Below, in pieces: positions 33,751-42,789 of a DNA stretch of 64,000 nucleotides (position 1 is the first letter of the stretch; every line of letters begins with the position of its first letter). Source of the stretch: ZC4RG35 sp040878345 (lineage in GTDB: Bacteria; Actinomycetota; Acidimicrobiia; Spongiisociales; ZC4RG35); NCBI GenBank assembly GCA_040878345.1, contig JBBDML010000016.1, positions 1-64,000 of the forward strand. Direction: 5' to 3'. The notes beneath the pieces were generated by a model. It did not search any database. It worked only from the letters and a program-made list of their open reading frames with translations, and was not told where the DNA came from. A program made the position numbers and the translations under genes.

Positions 33751-34521
33751 GTGGGGAGCCAGACGGCAACGGCCGCTGTCGAGTTGGATGGGAGGGCCAA
33801 CTTGCACTTCGAGATCAACGTCCGTCGGGTGGCGTGGGTGCTCGCAGCCGTCATCACCTCCTTGACTGCCGCCCACTTCCTGCTGGCCCATCGGGACTCC
33901 CCGATCTGGAGATTGGTGAACCTGGATGCCGAAGCGAGCTTCGGCACCTGGTACGCCTCTTTCGCGGCAATGCTGGCCGGCATCCTCAGCCTCCTCCTCG
34001 CAGCATTGGCACGGCGCCGTGGGGTTTCATGGGTGTGGTGGGCCCTCCTTGGTCTGGCCCTCGTCACACTCGGAGTAGACGAGGTGGCACAGGTGCACGA
34101 GGGAGTGTCATCGCGGCTCGGGAGCCAGATAAGAGGCATAGGAGAGGATTCCATGGCAGGGACTCCACTGATCGGCCTCCTCGTCCTCCCTTTCACACTG
34201 TTGGTGATGTGGGGCATCTCCAAGGCCGGCGAAACACGCGCCACCCGGCTGATCGTCGGCGGGCTCTCCATCTTGTGGCTGGGGGCGTTCGCCTTCGAGG
34301 AGTTGGAGAACCGCAACCACCTGGGGACCTTGCCCCTCACCCAGGGCATAGCACGCGAGCTAGGGGATTTCATCCTGGTGGGCATTCAGGAAACCCTTGA
34401 GATGGTCGGTGTCGCCTTGATCATCATCGGGCTCCTCAGCCATTTCGCCCACACCCGGGAGCACATCGGTCTCAACGCGGTCGATCCCGGTGCCTTGGAG
34501 GTCCACGCCGACCCTGGTTGA
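33751..34521 (+). CDS. Multi-spanning membrane protein of unknown function
   Basis: A 256-residue protein starting at GTG 33751 with about six hydrophobic helices (VAWVLAAVITSLTAAHFLLA, FAAMLAGILSLLLAALA, VWWALLGLALVTLGV, PLIGLLVLPFTLLVMWGI, VGGLSILWLGAFAFEEL, LEMVGVALIIIGLLSHF). A conserved-looking charged patch LGVDEVAQVHEGVSSRLG lies after helix 3. It is probably an actinobacterial conserved membrane protein with no known role. Confidence 0.7.
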   Translation: MGSQTATAAVELDGRANLHFEINVRRVAWVLAAVITSLTAAHFLLAHRDSPIWRLVNLDAEASFGTWYASFAAMLAGILSLLLAALARRRGVSWVWWALLGLALVTLGVDEVAQVHEGVSSRLGSQIRGIGEDSMAGTPLIGLLVLPFTLLVMWGISKAGETRATRLIVGGLSILWLGAFAFEELENRNHLGTLPLTQGIARELGDFILVGIQETLEMVGVALIIIGLLSHFAHTREHIGLNAVDPGALEVHADPG

Positions 34522-34551
34522 GGCCGCCTCTTCGTGGGATGGGAGGTGTGT

Positions 34552-35187
34552 TCAGGGGCTGCCCGAGTAGGGCTCCCTGAGCAGGGCCGCCTCGAATGCG
34601 GCGCGATCGTGCAACGGCTGGCCGTGAGACACGATCACCTGCTCGAATGGAAGGTCGAGCATGGCGCGCAACGCCGGGAGCGCCCGCTCCTCGTGCCAGG
34701 GGATGGCCCATACCTGGAGCTCCCCGCCGAGACTGGTGAGAGCGTCGGAAAAGACGATGGCTCGGTAGGTGGGGAGCCACAGCGGTGTCTCGTTCCGCCC
34801 TCTCCCGTCATACAGGGCGACGAAGCCCCCGGGGAGGGTGTCGCCGGGGAAGACCCCTTCGAGGTCGGTCTCGGGGATATCGTCTTTGTGGAACATGTCG
34901 GGCCCGTAGCCGCGGGCGCTGTAGCGGCGGACGAACAAGTCGACGTGGCGGACATGGTCGGGTTTGAGCACCACCGCCATGGTCGGGGGCCTGGCATCCA
35001 GCCGTGCCCAGACCGGGTGACCGGGGTCCGCAGGCGCCAGTGGGTCGAGGACCGCCACCTCTCCCCCGGCCTCGACACAGGTGGAGGTCACCCGCCGGTC
35101 GCCACCGTCCCCGGGCGCCCAGTCGGGATGTGGGATCCGCCACAGCCACAACCCGGGCAGAACATCGATGATCTCACTCGACCCCAT
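34552..35187 (-). CDS. Metallo-beta-lactamase-fold protein lacking the metal motif
   Basis: A 211-residue protein whose pattern follows the MBL fold: DVLPGLWLWRIPHP, then STCVEAGGEVAVLDPLAP, VVLKPDHVRHVDLFVRRY, GRGRNETPLWLPTYRAIVFSD, and QVIVSHGQPLHDRAAF. The HxHxDH ligand motif is replaced by KPDHVRH, so zinc binding at site 1 is largely lost, although SHG resembles a later metal histidine. It may be a catalytically altered or inactive member. It is divergent from the LapA-like gene. Confidence 0.65.
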   Translation of the reverse strand: MGSSEIIDVLPGLWLWRIPHPDWAPGDGGDRRVTSTCVEAGGEVAVLDPLAPADPGHPVWARLDARPPTMAVVLKPDHVRHVDLFVRRYSARGYGPDMFHKDDIPETDLEGVFPGDTLPGGFVALYDGRGRNETPLWLPTYRAIVFSDALTSLGGELQVWAIPWHEERALPALRAMLDLPFEQVIVSHGQPLHDRAAFEAALLREPYSGSP

Positions 35188-35261
35188 CTGGTCGAGGCTA
35201 CGCGGCCTGCTGGATCCGATTGATAGATTCAGCGTTCCCCAACGACAAGGGAGAGATAGCC

Positions 35262-35546
35262 ATGGACGATGGGCCGGTTCGAGACGTCGGAGACATGATG
35301 GAGCCCGAGGCGCGATCGGGTGTCAGCCCGGGAGTGGTGATCGCCCTGATCGCCATCGCCCTCATGGTGATCTTCGTGCTCCAGAACATGGACTCCACCA
35401 ACATCACGGTGCTCTGGTTGGACGCAGAGACGCCACTTTGGCTGCTGGCGCTGGTCATCTTCGCCCTCGGGTTCCTGGCCGGCTACCTGGTGAAGACCCG
35501 GCGGGTGCGACGCAAGCGCAAGGAGGCCGAGGCCAGGGTCGGTTAG
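35262..35546 (+). CDS. LapA-like (DUF1049) two-helix membrane protein
   Basis: A 94-residue protein starting at ATG 35262 with gggagag upstream. Two helices (GVVIALIAIALMVIFVLQNM and PLWLLALVIFALGFLAGYLV) are separated by the DUF1049-typical short loop TNITVLWLDAE, followed by a basic tail (KTRRVRRKRKEAEARVG). Relatives (LapA/YciS) act in envelope assembly. The stop overlaps the opposite small gene by three bases. Confidence 0.8.
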   Translation: MDDGPVRDVGDMMEPEARSGVSPGVVIALIAIALMVIFVLQNMDSTNITVLWLDAETPLWLLALVIFALGFLAGYLVKTRRVRRKRKEAEARVG

Positions 35547-35689
35547 GTGCGGAGCCACTCCACCAGCCATACGATCCCTTGCACCAGGCGGTAGCCGAGA
35601 TACAACACGGTCAGGGCGATCATCAGCTTGAACGAGAAGGGCGCTCGCACCTCCTCCTCGGGGACCATCTCTCGCTCGGGATCGCTCAC
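35543..35689 (-). CDS. 48-residue single-pass membrane protein after der
   Basis: The minus strand reads MSDPEREMVPEEEVRAPFSF, then KLMIALTVLYLGYRLVQGIV and WLVEWLRT, ending in TAA. GTG 35689 forms a GTGA overlap with the der stop, which strongly supports translation. An acidic N-terminus is followed by one transmembrane helix. No family recognised. Confidence 0.65.
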   Translation of the reverse strand: MSDPEREMVPEEEVRAPFSFKLMIALTVLYLGYRLVQGIVWLVEWLRT

Positions 35690-36999
35690 CGGCTGACACG
35701 CTCACGGGTCACGAAGTGGAGTGGTGACCCGGTGAAGTCGTAGGTGTCTCGCAGTCGGTTCTCGATGAAGCGGCGGTAGTCGTCGCCGATCTCACCACCC
35801 GAGACGAAGAGGACGAAGGTCGGAGGCTCGCTTCCGGCCTGGACCACATACTGGAGCTTAGGACGCCTCCCCTTTCTCACCGGGGGTGGATGGGCCGCGG
35901 TCCACTCCCTGACCTTCCGATTCAGCTCGCCGGTCGAGACCCTCCCCTGTCGGCCCTCGAAGACCGCCTCGATCGCGGCGGCAAGACGACCGATCCGGGC
36001 CCCGGTCCGGGCCGAGATCCTCAGGACCGGGGCCCAGGAGACGAATCCAAGCCGGTCGGGAAGGGAGATCTCGGTCGACTCCCTCTGCTCCTCGTCAATG
36101 GCGTCCCACTTGTTGAGGAGTATGACGATCCCGGCGCCGGCCTCTGAGATCTCGGAGGCTATCCGTTGGTCCTGGTGGGTCACGCCTTCGGTGGAGTCGA
36201 TGATCAGCAGGGCGACGTCGGCGTTGGCGATCGCCTCACGGGCGCGGATCACAGAGTAGAGGTCGGCGTCCTCGGTGATCTGGGGCTTGCGCCTGATCCC
36301 GGCGGTGTCGACGACCACATAGTGGTGCTCCCCTATCGTGACCTCGACGTCTATGGGGTCCCGGGTGGTCCCCGGTTGCTCAGACACGATCACCCGGTCC
36401 TCGCCGAGAAGTTGGTTCAGCAGCGTCGACTTTCCGACGTTGGGCCGACCGACGATGGCCAGCCTGGGGAGACGGCTCGCCTCGGGGATCTCGGTCGGCT
36501 CGGGGAGAATGGCAATCACGCGGTCCAACAACTCCCCCGCACCGCGCCCGTGATAGGCGCTGACCATTTGCGGCTCCCCAAGGCCAAGCTTCCAGAACCT
36601 GTCGGTATCCGCCTCCATCGCGGCATTGTCGACCTTGTTGGCGACCAGGACCACGGGGACCCCCGACTTGCGGAGAATCGAGACCACTCCGGTGTCGTCG
36701 TCGGTGATCTCGGTGGTCGCGTCCACCACGAATAGGACCACGTCGGCCCCGGAGACCGCGGCTTCGGCCTGCCGGCGGATCGACATGCTGAGGTCGTCGT
36801 CGGGCTTGACCTCCCAACCACCGGTGTCCACCAGCATGAATTGGCGACCCGACCAGTCGGCGTCGAAGTGACGGCGGTCCCGGGTCACGCCGGGCATCTC
36901 CTCGACCACTGCGGTCCTCGACCCGATGATCCGGTTGACCAGGGTCGACTTGCCCACGTTGGGGCGACCCACCACAACGACCACGGGGAGCGAGCTCAC
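35686..36999 (-). CDS. der: Ribosome-assembly GTPase Der (EngA)
   Basis: A 437-residue protein with two tandem GTPase domains: GRPNVGKST near residue 11 and again near 184, each with DTGG or DTAG and NKxD (VANKVDN, LLNKWDA). A C-terminal KH-like domain (RKLQYVVQAGSEPPTFVLF, then NRLRDTYDFTGSPL) follows. Der is essential for 50S subunit assembly. It follows ispH after 18 bases. Confidence 0.96.
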   Translation of the reverse strand: MSSLPVVVVVGRPNVGKSTLVNRIIGSRTAVVEEMPGVTRDRRHFDADWSGRQFMLVDTGGWEVKPDDDLSMSIRRQAEAAVSGADVVLFVVDATTEITDDDTGVVSILRKSGVPVVLVANKVDNAAMEADTDRFWKLGLGEPQMVSAYHGRGAGELLDRVIAILPEPTEIPEASRLPRLAIVGRPNVGKSTLLNQLLGEDRVIVSEQPGTTRDPIDVEVTIGEHHYVVVDTAGIRRKPQITEDADLYSVIRAREAIANADVALLIIDSTEGVTHQDQRIASEISEAGAGIVILLNKWDAIDEEQRESTEISLPDRLGFVSWAPVLRISARTGARIGRLAAAIEAVFEGRQGRVSTGELNRKVREWTAAHPPPVRKGRRPKLQYVVQAGSEPPTFVLFVSGGEIGDDYRRFIENRLRDTYDFTGSPLHFVTRERVSR

Positions 37000-37017
37000 C
37001 GGGGCATTCTCGCGCCG

Positions 37018-38067
37018 TCAGGCGCTGATCAGCTCCAGGGCCTCGGTGGCGGTCCACTCACGATCTCGGTCGAGCAAAGACTCACCGTCGCCGGGACGAG
37101 CGGTGACGCCTGCCTCCACCAGTTGCTGGAGCGTGGTGACGAATGCCCTGAGCTGTGGCGGCAATGGGAAGTACTCCTCTTCCTCGGTGGCACGCCATAG
37201 CTGGAATCCCATGCTGGGTTGGAGCCGGTCGATGACCTCCTGCACCAGATGGTCGGGCGCCGAGGCCCCGGCGGTGAGACCCACGGTTGTCACTCCCTCG
37301 AGCCAGGAGGGGTCGATGTCATCGGCGGAGTCGATGCGTTCGGCGCGGACTCCGTTCTCCCGGGCCACCCTGACCAGCGCCTGTGTGTTCGAGGAGTTGT
37401 GAGAGCCGACGACCAGGATCAAGTCGCAATCGGCGGCGAGCTGGTCGACGGCACCCTGACGATTGGTGGTGGCGTAACACAGGTCCGACTTGCGGGCTGT
37501 CTTGAGCTCGGGGAACCGGGTCATGGCGTCGTCCATCACCTGACGCCACTCGTGGAGGCCAAGTGTGGTCTGCGCCACCAGGGCCACCCGCGCCGGGTCT
37601 TCTGGCTGAAATGCACCAAGCCCGGTCTCCGGCTCCACCAGTGTGATGGCCTCTGGAGCCTCTGCCACGGTGCCCACCGCTTCGTCGTGACCCTGATGAC
37701 CAACGTAGATGATGTCGTATCCCTTGTTGGACATCATGCGGACCTCATGGTGGACCTTGGTCACCAATGGGCACACCGCGTCGATGACCACCGCTGCCCG
37801 ATTCCGTGCGCCCTCCACGACTTCGGGAGCCGAGCCGTGGGCGGACAGCATCACCGGGGCGCCTTCCGGCACCTCGGAGATGTCGTTGACGAAGACAACG
37901 CCCACTCTTTCGAAAGCCCTTACCACCCACTCGTTGTGGACGATCTCGTGGTAGCAGTAGACAGGGCCCTCGAAGATGCGGGTCATCCAGGTGAGTGCCT
38001 TGATGGCCATCTCGACCCCGGCACAGAAGCCTCTTGGCTCGGCCAGCAACACCCGTTCCACTGTCAT
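37018..38067 (-). CDS. ispH: 4-hydroxy-3-methylbut-2-enyl diphosphate reductase
   Basis: A 349-residue iron-sulfur enzyme, the last step of the MEP isoprenoid pathway. Three cluster cysteines are in GFCAGV, DAVCPLV and DLCYATTNRQ. The active-site YVGHQGHDEAVGT, AQTTLG and VVGSHNSSNT blocks are present. The C-terminal extension of ~50 residues (EEEYFPLPPQLRAFV...) is longer than in E. coli. An ATG at 38067 is used in preference to 38100, which would overlap cmk. It sits 29 bases after cmk. Confidence 0.95.
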   Translation of the reverse strand: MTVERVLLAEPRGFCAGVEMAIKALTWMTRIFEGPVYCYHEIVHNEWVVRAFERVGVVFVNDISEVPEGAPVMLSAHGSAPEVVEGARNRAAVVIDAVCPLVTKVHHEVRMMSNKGYDIIYVGHQGHDEAVGTVAEAPEAITLVEPETGLGAFQPEDPARVALVAQTTLGLHEWRQVMDDAMTRFPELKTARKSDLCYATTNRQGAVDQLAADCDLILVVGSHNSSNTQALVRVARENGVRAERIDSADDIDPSWLEGVTTVGLTAGASAPDHLVQEVIDRLQPSMGFQLWRATEEEEYFPLPPQLRAFVTTLQQLVEAGVTARPGDGESLLDRDREWTATEALELISA

Positions 38068-38096
38068 GACATGCCCAATGGTAGGGACGGCGGGAT

Positions 38097-38741
38097 TCAA
38101 GACCTCGCAGTCACCAAACCCGCAACCCGATCAACGACCTCCTCGAAGGTCATCTCCGATGTGTCGACCACCACCGCTCCATGGGGCACGGTCAAGGGCG
38201 ATGTGTCACGGGTCGAGTCGAGCCGATCTCTCCGTTCGATTTCCCGGGCCACCTCCGACGGATCCTCCCCCCGTTCCAGGGCACGCCGCATCGCCCGGAC
38301 CTCGGGCCGAGCGTCGAGATAGATCTTGAGGTCGGCGTCGGGGAAGACCACCGATCCGATGTCCCGGCCCTCGACCACCGCCCGCCCCCCGTGGCTTTCG
38401 ACCCATCCACGTTGCAGAGTGACTAGCAGGGCCCTGACTCCCGGGTGGGCCGAGACCGCTGAGACCGCCTGGCTCACGTCCTGGTCCCTGATCCTCGCCG
38501 AGACGTCCCGTCCATCCATCAGGGTGATCCCGTCGACCTGATCCAGTTCGAGACGGCTCGCCACACTCTCGACACCGTGGGCATCATCCGGGTTCGCGCC
38601 GGCTTCGAGCACCGCCAGTGTGGCGGCCCGATAGAAGGCCCCGGTGTCGAGATGAGGCAAGCCCGTTGCGCCCGCCACTGCCCTCGAGACGGTTGACTTG
38701 CCGGTACCGCTGGGGCCGTCGACGGTAACGATCATCGTCAT
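38097..38741 (-). CDS. cmk: Cytidylate kinase
   Basis: A 214-residue (d)CMP kinase. The P-loop is DGPSGTGKST, the CMP-binding part is LDTGAFYRA, and VVEGRDIGSVVFPDADLKIYLDA and RRDRLDSTRDTSPL are diagnostic. It phosphorylates CMP to CDP. The chromosome order rluB-aroA-cmk-ispH-der is a variant of the common actinobacterial rluB-cmk-der order. Confidence 0.95.
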   Translation of the reverse strand: MTMIVTVDGPSGTGKSTVSRAVAGATGLPHLDTGAFYRAATLAVLEAGANPDDAHGVESVASRLELDQVDGITLMDGRDVSARIRDQDVSQAVSAVSAHPGVRALLVTLQRGWVESHGGRAVVEGRDIGSVVFPDADLKIYLDARPEVRAMRRALERGEDPSEVAREIERRDRLDSTRDTSPLTVPHGAVVVDTSEMTFEEVVDRVAGLVTARS

Positions 38742-38782
38742 CGCCGGCGAGGATAGAGGGAGAGGCCCGGGCCCCAGAGGGG

Positions 38783-38811
38783 TTGTCCTATTTGGGGGGT
38801 TCTTAGGACAA
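38783..38811. repeat. Inverted repeat in the cmk-aroA intergenic region
   Basis: ttgtccta (38783-38790) and taggacaa (38804-38811) form an 8-base perfect inverted repeat with a G-rich 13-base loop. It lies in the 202 bases between aroA and cmk, where no gene is visible. It could be a hairpin or a binding site. Confidence 0.5.
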
Positions 38812-38943
38812 TGGGGGGGCGAAGCTCGGGGCCAAGGTCCTCTCCATCGGAAGCCAACCTAGCGAGCGCAGCTACGCGATGCGACCGATTCCCAAGCCAT
38901 CGTGGTCGTCGTGCGCTCTCAGTGGTGAGGGATCATCCTGACC

Positions 38944-40215
38944 TCAGCCGGCGCGGAGCGCGGTCATCTGCTCCCAGAATCCCGGCCAAGTCTTGGTGAC
39001 CACGTCGGGCTGGTCGATGAGGACCCCCTCGATACGGAGGCCGGCGACCGCCAGCGACATGGCCACCCGATGATCGCCATGCGACCTGACGACGGCTCCT
39101 GAGAGTGGCAGCGGCTCGATTCGTAGCGAGTCCCCGACGATGTCGACGGTCCCACCCAGGGCCGTCAACCCATCGCGCATCGCCTCCAGACGGTCCGATT
39201 CCTTGTGGTGGAGCGTCCCGAGCCCTCCGATTTGGCTGGGCCCGTCGGCGAACAAGCAAGCGACGGCGAGGGCGATTGCACCGTCCGGTGCCCCGGCCAT
39301 GTCGATGTCGATGGGGCGCAGCCCCGACCCGGGGCCCTCGATGGTCATCCCGGCCGCTCCGTCCGAGATGATGCAACCCATCGTCTCCAAGTGGCGGGCG
39401 ACCGCCATGTCCGGTTGTGTCGAGTCGAGACCGACCCCCTCGATCTCCACCCTGCTACCGGTGATCGCCGCCGCCACCATGGGGTAGACCGCTGCCGACA
39501 CATCCGGTTCGACCTCCAGGTCGGCCACTCGATATCCCAGATTCGGTATCTCATAACCGGTGATGGTCGGGTCGACCGCGGCACCGAAAGCCGACATCAC
39601 CCGGCTGGTCATCTCCACATAACCGGCTGCACCTCGCTCCCCCTCGATTCGCAGCCGGGTCGGTTCGACGGTCATCGGAGCCACGATGAGGAGGGCAGTG
39701 ACGAACTGGCTGCTCATGCTGGAGTCGATGCTGATGTCACCGCCCCAAAGCCCCCCGCGCCCGGTCACCGTCACCGGGAGAAGCCCGCGCGACGAGGACA
39801 CCGAGACACCCTGGGCGGCCAGGGCGCTCAACAATGGCTGCATCGGTCTCTCCCTCAGCCTTCCCTCGCCATCGACGGTGACCACACCATCGACCAGGGC
39901 GGCCAGGGCGATGACGATCCGGGCGGTGAGACCCGACTCCCGGCCGTTCAGAACCCCTCCGGGCTCGAGGAGGGCGCCGCCGTTGCCGGTGACCACCCAT
40001 GGCTCGGAGGCGGTGTCAACCGCCACCCCGAGACTCTGGAGCGCCGAGACCATGGCGGCGGTGTCGTCGGCCGCGAGCGCCCCATAGAGGTGGGATCGGC
40101 CACTGGCCAATGCTGCCATGGCCAGGGCCCGTATGGTCATCGACTTCGAGCCTGGGGGGCGAAATGAGCCCGAGAACGGCGCTTCGACGGGCCTCAGCCC
40201 ACGGGGGCCGGTCAT
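38944..40215 (-). CDS. aroA: 3-phosphoshikimate 1-carboxyvinyltransferase (EPSP synthase)
   Basis: A 423-residue enzyme of the shikimate pathway. Diagnostic segments are PPGSKSMTIRALAMAALA at the N-terminus, GLTARIVIALAAL, DSSMSSQFVTALLI, and the C-terminal HHKESDRLEAM and SHGDHRVAMSLAVA. It condenses shikimate 3-phosphate and PEP. The stretch at the phosphate-binding LNGRESGLTAR has S where most enzymes read GNAGTAMR, so this is a class-II-like or divergent form. It overlaps rluB by four bases. Confidence 0.92.
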   Translation of the reverse strand: MTGPRGLRPVEAPFSGSFRPPGSKSMTIRALAMAALASGRSHLYGALAADDTAAMVSALQSLGVAVDTASEPWVVTGNGGALLEPGGVLNGRESGLTARIVIALAALVDGVVTVDGEGRLRERPMQPLLSALAAQGVSVSSSRGLLPVTVTGRGGLWGGDISIDSSMSSQFVTALLIVAPMTVEPTRLRIEGERGAAGYVEMTSRVMSAFGAAVDPTITGYEIPNLGYRVADLEVEPDVSAAVYPMVAAAITGSRVEIEGVGLDSTQPDMAVARHLETMGCIISDGAAGMTIEGPGSGLRPIDIDMAGAPDGAIALAVACLFADGPSQIGGLGTLHHKESDRLEAMRDGLTALGGTVDIVGDSLRIEPLPLSGAVVRSHGDHRVAMSLAVAGLRIEGVLIDQPDVVTKTWPGFWEQMTALRAG

Positions 40216-40937
40216 TTCTGAATTCCTGACTTCAGGAGCTTCAGGACCTCGTCGGGACCCACCAGCCGGGACTCCCCCGGCTGCAGGGTGTGGTCGGTGA
40301 TCGGGCCGATGGCGGTCCGCACCAGTCGGAGTACCTCATGGCCCACGGCGGCCATCATCCTCCTCACTTCCCGGTTGCGGCCCTCCATCATCACCAACTC
40401 CACCAGCGAGTTCCCTGCGTGCCTGTCGATCACCCTGGCGCTGACGGCCCTGGCCGGGCCGTCCTCGAGGCTCACCCCGCCGGCAAGGAGTCGCACCGTA
40501 GCCGGTGTCACGACTCCTTCGACCAGGGCCACGTAGGTCTTGGTGATGCCGTGGGAAGGACGGGTCACCCGATTGGTCAGCTCGCCGTCGTTGGAGACCA
40601 GGATCAGGCCCTCGGAGTCCATGTCCAGCCGGCCCACCGGGTAGAGCCGTCGGGTCGAGCCCACCAGATCGACGACCGTCGGTCTGCCCTGGGGATCGTC
40701 GGCGGTGGAGACCACGCCGGCCGGCTTGTACAGCAGGTGGGTCTCGATCTCGGGATCGATCACCACCGGAAGATCGTCGAGTGTCAGCCGTTGAGTGGTG
40801 ACGTCGATCCGGTGTCCCAGGATGGAGACCACTCCATCGACCTTCACCCTCCCATCCGAGATCGCCTCCTCCGCCGCCCGCCGGGACATGACACCGGCGG
40901 CGGACAAGGCCTTCTGGATGCGGATCCTCTCCGCCAA
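40212..40937 (-). CDS. rluB: 23S rRNA pseudouridine synthase RluB/RsuA family
   Basis: A 241-residue protein. An N-terminal S4 RNA-binding domain (RIQKALSAAGVMSRRAAEEAISDGRVKVDG) is followed by the RsuA-type catalytic domain with YPVGRLDMDSEGLILVSNDGELTNRVTRPSHGITKTY, where the Asp of GRLDMDS is the nucleophile. It overlaps aroA by ATGA and follows scpB by three bases. Confidence 0.94.
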   Translation of the reverse strand: MAERIRIQKALSAAGVMSRRAAEEAISDGRVKVDGVVSILGHRIDVTTQRLTLDDLPVVIDPEIETHLLYKPAGVVSTADDPQGRPTVVDLVGSTRRLYPVGRLDMDSEGLILVSNDGELTNRVTRPSHGITKTYVALVEGVVTPATVRLLAGGVSLEDGPARAVSARVIDRHAGNSLVELVMMEGRNREVRRMMAAVGHEVLRLVRTAIGPITDHTLQPGESRLVGPDEVLKLLKSGIQK

Positions 40938-40940
40938 GGG

Positions 40941-41501
40941 TCAGCCCTGCCCGGGACGGAGGCTGTCTTCGAGCGTGCTGACGAATTCGGCGGGTGGCAC
41001 GTGATCGGCGAGGGGTGGCAATCCATCCAGTGCCCCCAAACCCATGCGCTCCAAGAAGAGCCCTGTCGTGGTGTACACGGCCGGGTTGCCCGGAAGGCTG
41101 AGACGCTCTTTCTCCTCGATCAGCCCCAGCCGCTCAAGGGTTCGTACCGCGGAGTCCGAGTCGACTCCCCTGATGTCTGAGATCTGGGCCCGCGAGACCG
41201 GTTGGCGATAGGCGATGATGGCGAGGGTCTCCAGCGCCGCCGGCGAGATCCTCCGGGCCGTCGCCGAGGCAGAGAATCGCTCCAGGTACGGATAGGCGTC
41301 AGGGTGGCTGTAGAGCCTCCACCCACCCGCGAGGCTGCGCAGGACGACACCCGCCTGACGCTGGCCGAGCAGTGAGTCCAACTCGGCCAGGAGCTCCCCG
41401 ACCCGCGCCGTGGACATTTCGAGGACCTCGGCCAGATCACTGGTAGGGACTGGCTCCTCGGCTACGAAGAGCACCGCCTCGAGGGCAGCCAGCGGGGTCA
41501 A
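40941..41501 (-). CDS. scpB: Segregation and condensation protein B
   Basis: A kleisin-partner winged-helix protein of 186 residues starting at TTG 41501. This forms a TTGA overlap with the scpA stop and has ggag 8 bases upstream; GTG 41510 is an alternative. Family marks are LEAVLFVAEEPV, RISPAALETLAIIAYRQPVSRAQISDIRGVDSDSAVRTLERLGLIEE. ScpB works with ScpA and SMC in chromosome condensation. Confidence 0.93.
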   Translation of the reverse strand: MTPLAALEAVLFVAEEPVPTSDLAEVLEMSTARVGELLAELDSLLGQRQAGVVLRSLAGGWRLYSHPDAYPYLERFSASATARRISPAALETLAIIAYRQPVSRAQISDIRGVDSDSAVRTLERLGLIEEKERLSLPGNPAVYTTTGLFLERMGLGALDGLPPLADHVPPAEFVSTLEDSLRPGQG

Positions 41502-42259
41502 GATGCCCACTCCGAGGTGAGGTCGATGGCGCCGCCATCTTTGGGGCGCACCTCGATCCCCGACAGCCAGTCCTGTTGGGCTATTTCGATTAGGCCCCAA
41601 CGGGCCAACTCGAGCAGGGCCAGGAAGTAGGCGGCGATCTCGATGGGGCGTCTGCAGTGTTCCACCAGGTCGTCGAAACTTGCGACGGCCACCTCCTCGA
41701 TGCGCGCCCTCAAGTCGGCGATGGCCGACTCGACGCTGGGCAGTTCGAGGTCGAGATGATCCAGGTCGGGCTCCCGGTCGACACGGCTCAAGGCCTCGGC
41801 GGCGATCCGCGCCAGTCCGACCCGGTCCACCGGGAGCTCGATGACCGTCGACGGGGGTTGGATCTTCTGGTCGATCCCCGAGTTGCGGGGGACGTACCGG
41901 TTGGCCTCTTGGAGGCGACGTTGAAGCACCGCGGCCACGTCCTTGAATGTGACGCAGACCAGGAGACGGGAGAGGAGACGGTCACGTTCCTCGATCAGTG
42001 CCAACTCGTCGTCGAGGTCGAGGTCGCCGCTCCTGGGGATCAGCGATCGGGTCTTCAACTGGATGAGGGTGGCGGCGATCAGGAGAAACTCGGAGGTGAC
42101 CTCGAGGTCGAGTTGCTCCATATCCTCGAGGAAGGCGAGGTATTCCGACACAACCCCGGTGATGCCAACCGCGGCGATCTCCACCTGATGCCTCGTGATC
42201 AGTTGGAGGAGAAGGTCGAGGGGCCCCTCGAAGACGGTGGTCTTGACCTGGAACGTCAT
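41498..42259 (-). CDS. scpA: Segregation and condensation protein A
   Basis: A 253-residue kleisin. The start TTVFEGPLDLLLQLITRHQVEIAAVGITGVVSEYLAFLEDM is the ScpA N-terminal SMC-binding domain. The C-terminal winged helix ends LALLELARWGLIEIAQQD. It bridges the SMC heads with ScpB. The gene order scpA-scpB-rluB is the standard actinobacterial arrangement. Confidence 0.94.
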   Translation of the reverse strand: MTFQVKTTVFEGPLDLLLQLITRHQVEIAAVGITGVVSEYLAFLEDMEQLDLEVTSEFLLIAATLIQLKTRSLIPRSGDLDLDDELALIEERDRLLSRLLVCVTFKDVAAVLQRRLQEANRYVPRNSGIDQKIQPPSTVIELPVDRVGLARIAAEALSRVDREPDLDHLDLELPSVESAIADLRARIEEVAVASFDDLVEHCRRPIEIAAYFLALLELARWGLIEIAQQDWLSGIEVRPKDGGAIDLTSEWAS

Positions 42260-42281
42260 CCGATCCCGAGGTTATCCAGCC

Positions 42282-42782
42282 TCACCTGATGCGCCCGGGC
42301 ATTCCGGGCTCGTCGGCGCGGATCAATGTGGCCCAATCGCCGGCTGCGATGGAGTCGGGACGGTCCTCTTGATGATGCCGGGCGAAGAGCACCGCGATCG
42401 GCGGGGCCCCGGCGCGCTCGAGCTCGTCGGCCCCCAACGCCCCATGATCCCGGTAACGGGCCATCCGGCGGCTCATCGGAGCCCCGATGGCCATCAACAA
42501 GGTGGCGATGATGCGGGCCAGCACCCCCAGTCGGGAGGCTCGCTTCCCCACGTCGTGCATCATCGCCGCCACCACCAGGTCCTGATGGTTGGTGGGGTCG
42601 GAGGCGATCTTGGCGCCCGCTCGGTAGCAGTGTCTCTGGTCGGCGGTCTGCTGGTCGATGAAGATCTCCCACAGACCCGGCTCGACCCAAGAAGCAGCCC
42701 GCGTCAGCTCGTGGCTGTCTAGTGGCTTGGCGAGCAGGACTTCGAAGAACCGGTGGCTCAGATGACGAAGGCTGCGGGACAT
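42282..42782 (-). CDS. HD-domain hydrolase-like protein
   Basis: A 166-residue protein with the HD superfamily pattern: an upstream His (QRHCYRAGAKI), the HD doublet in MMHDVGKRASRLG, and ARHHQEDRP near the C-terminus. Such proteins are metal-dependent phosphohydrolases, often on nucleotides. A hydrophobic helix (VLARIIATLLMAIGAP) follows the HD motif. ATG 42782 starts 7 bases after the zinc-finger gene stop. Confidence 0.75.
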   Translation of the reverse strand: MSRSLRHLSHRFFEVLLAKPLDSHELTRAASWVEPGLWEIFIDQQTADQRHCYRAGAKIASDPTNHQDLVVAAMMHDVGKRASRLGVLARIIATLLMAIGAPMSRRMARYRDHGALGADELERAGAPPIAVLFARHHQEDRPDSIAAGDWATLIRADEPGMPGRIR

Positions 42783-42789
42783 CACCCGG

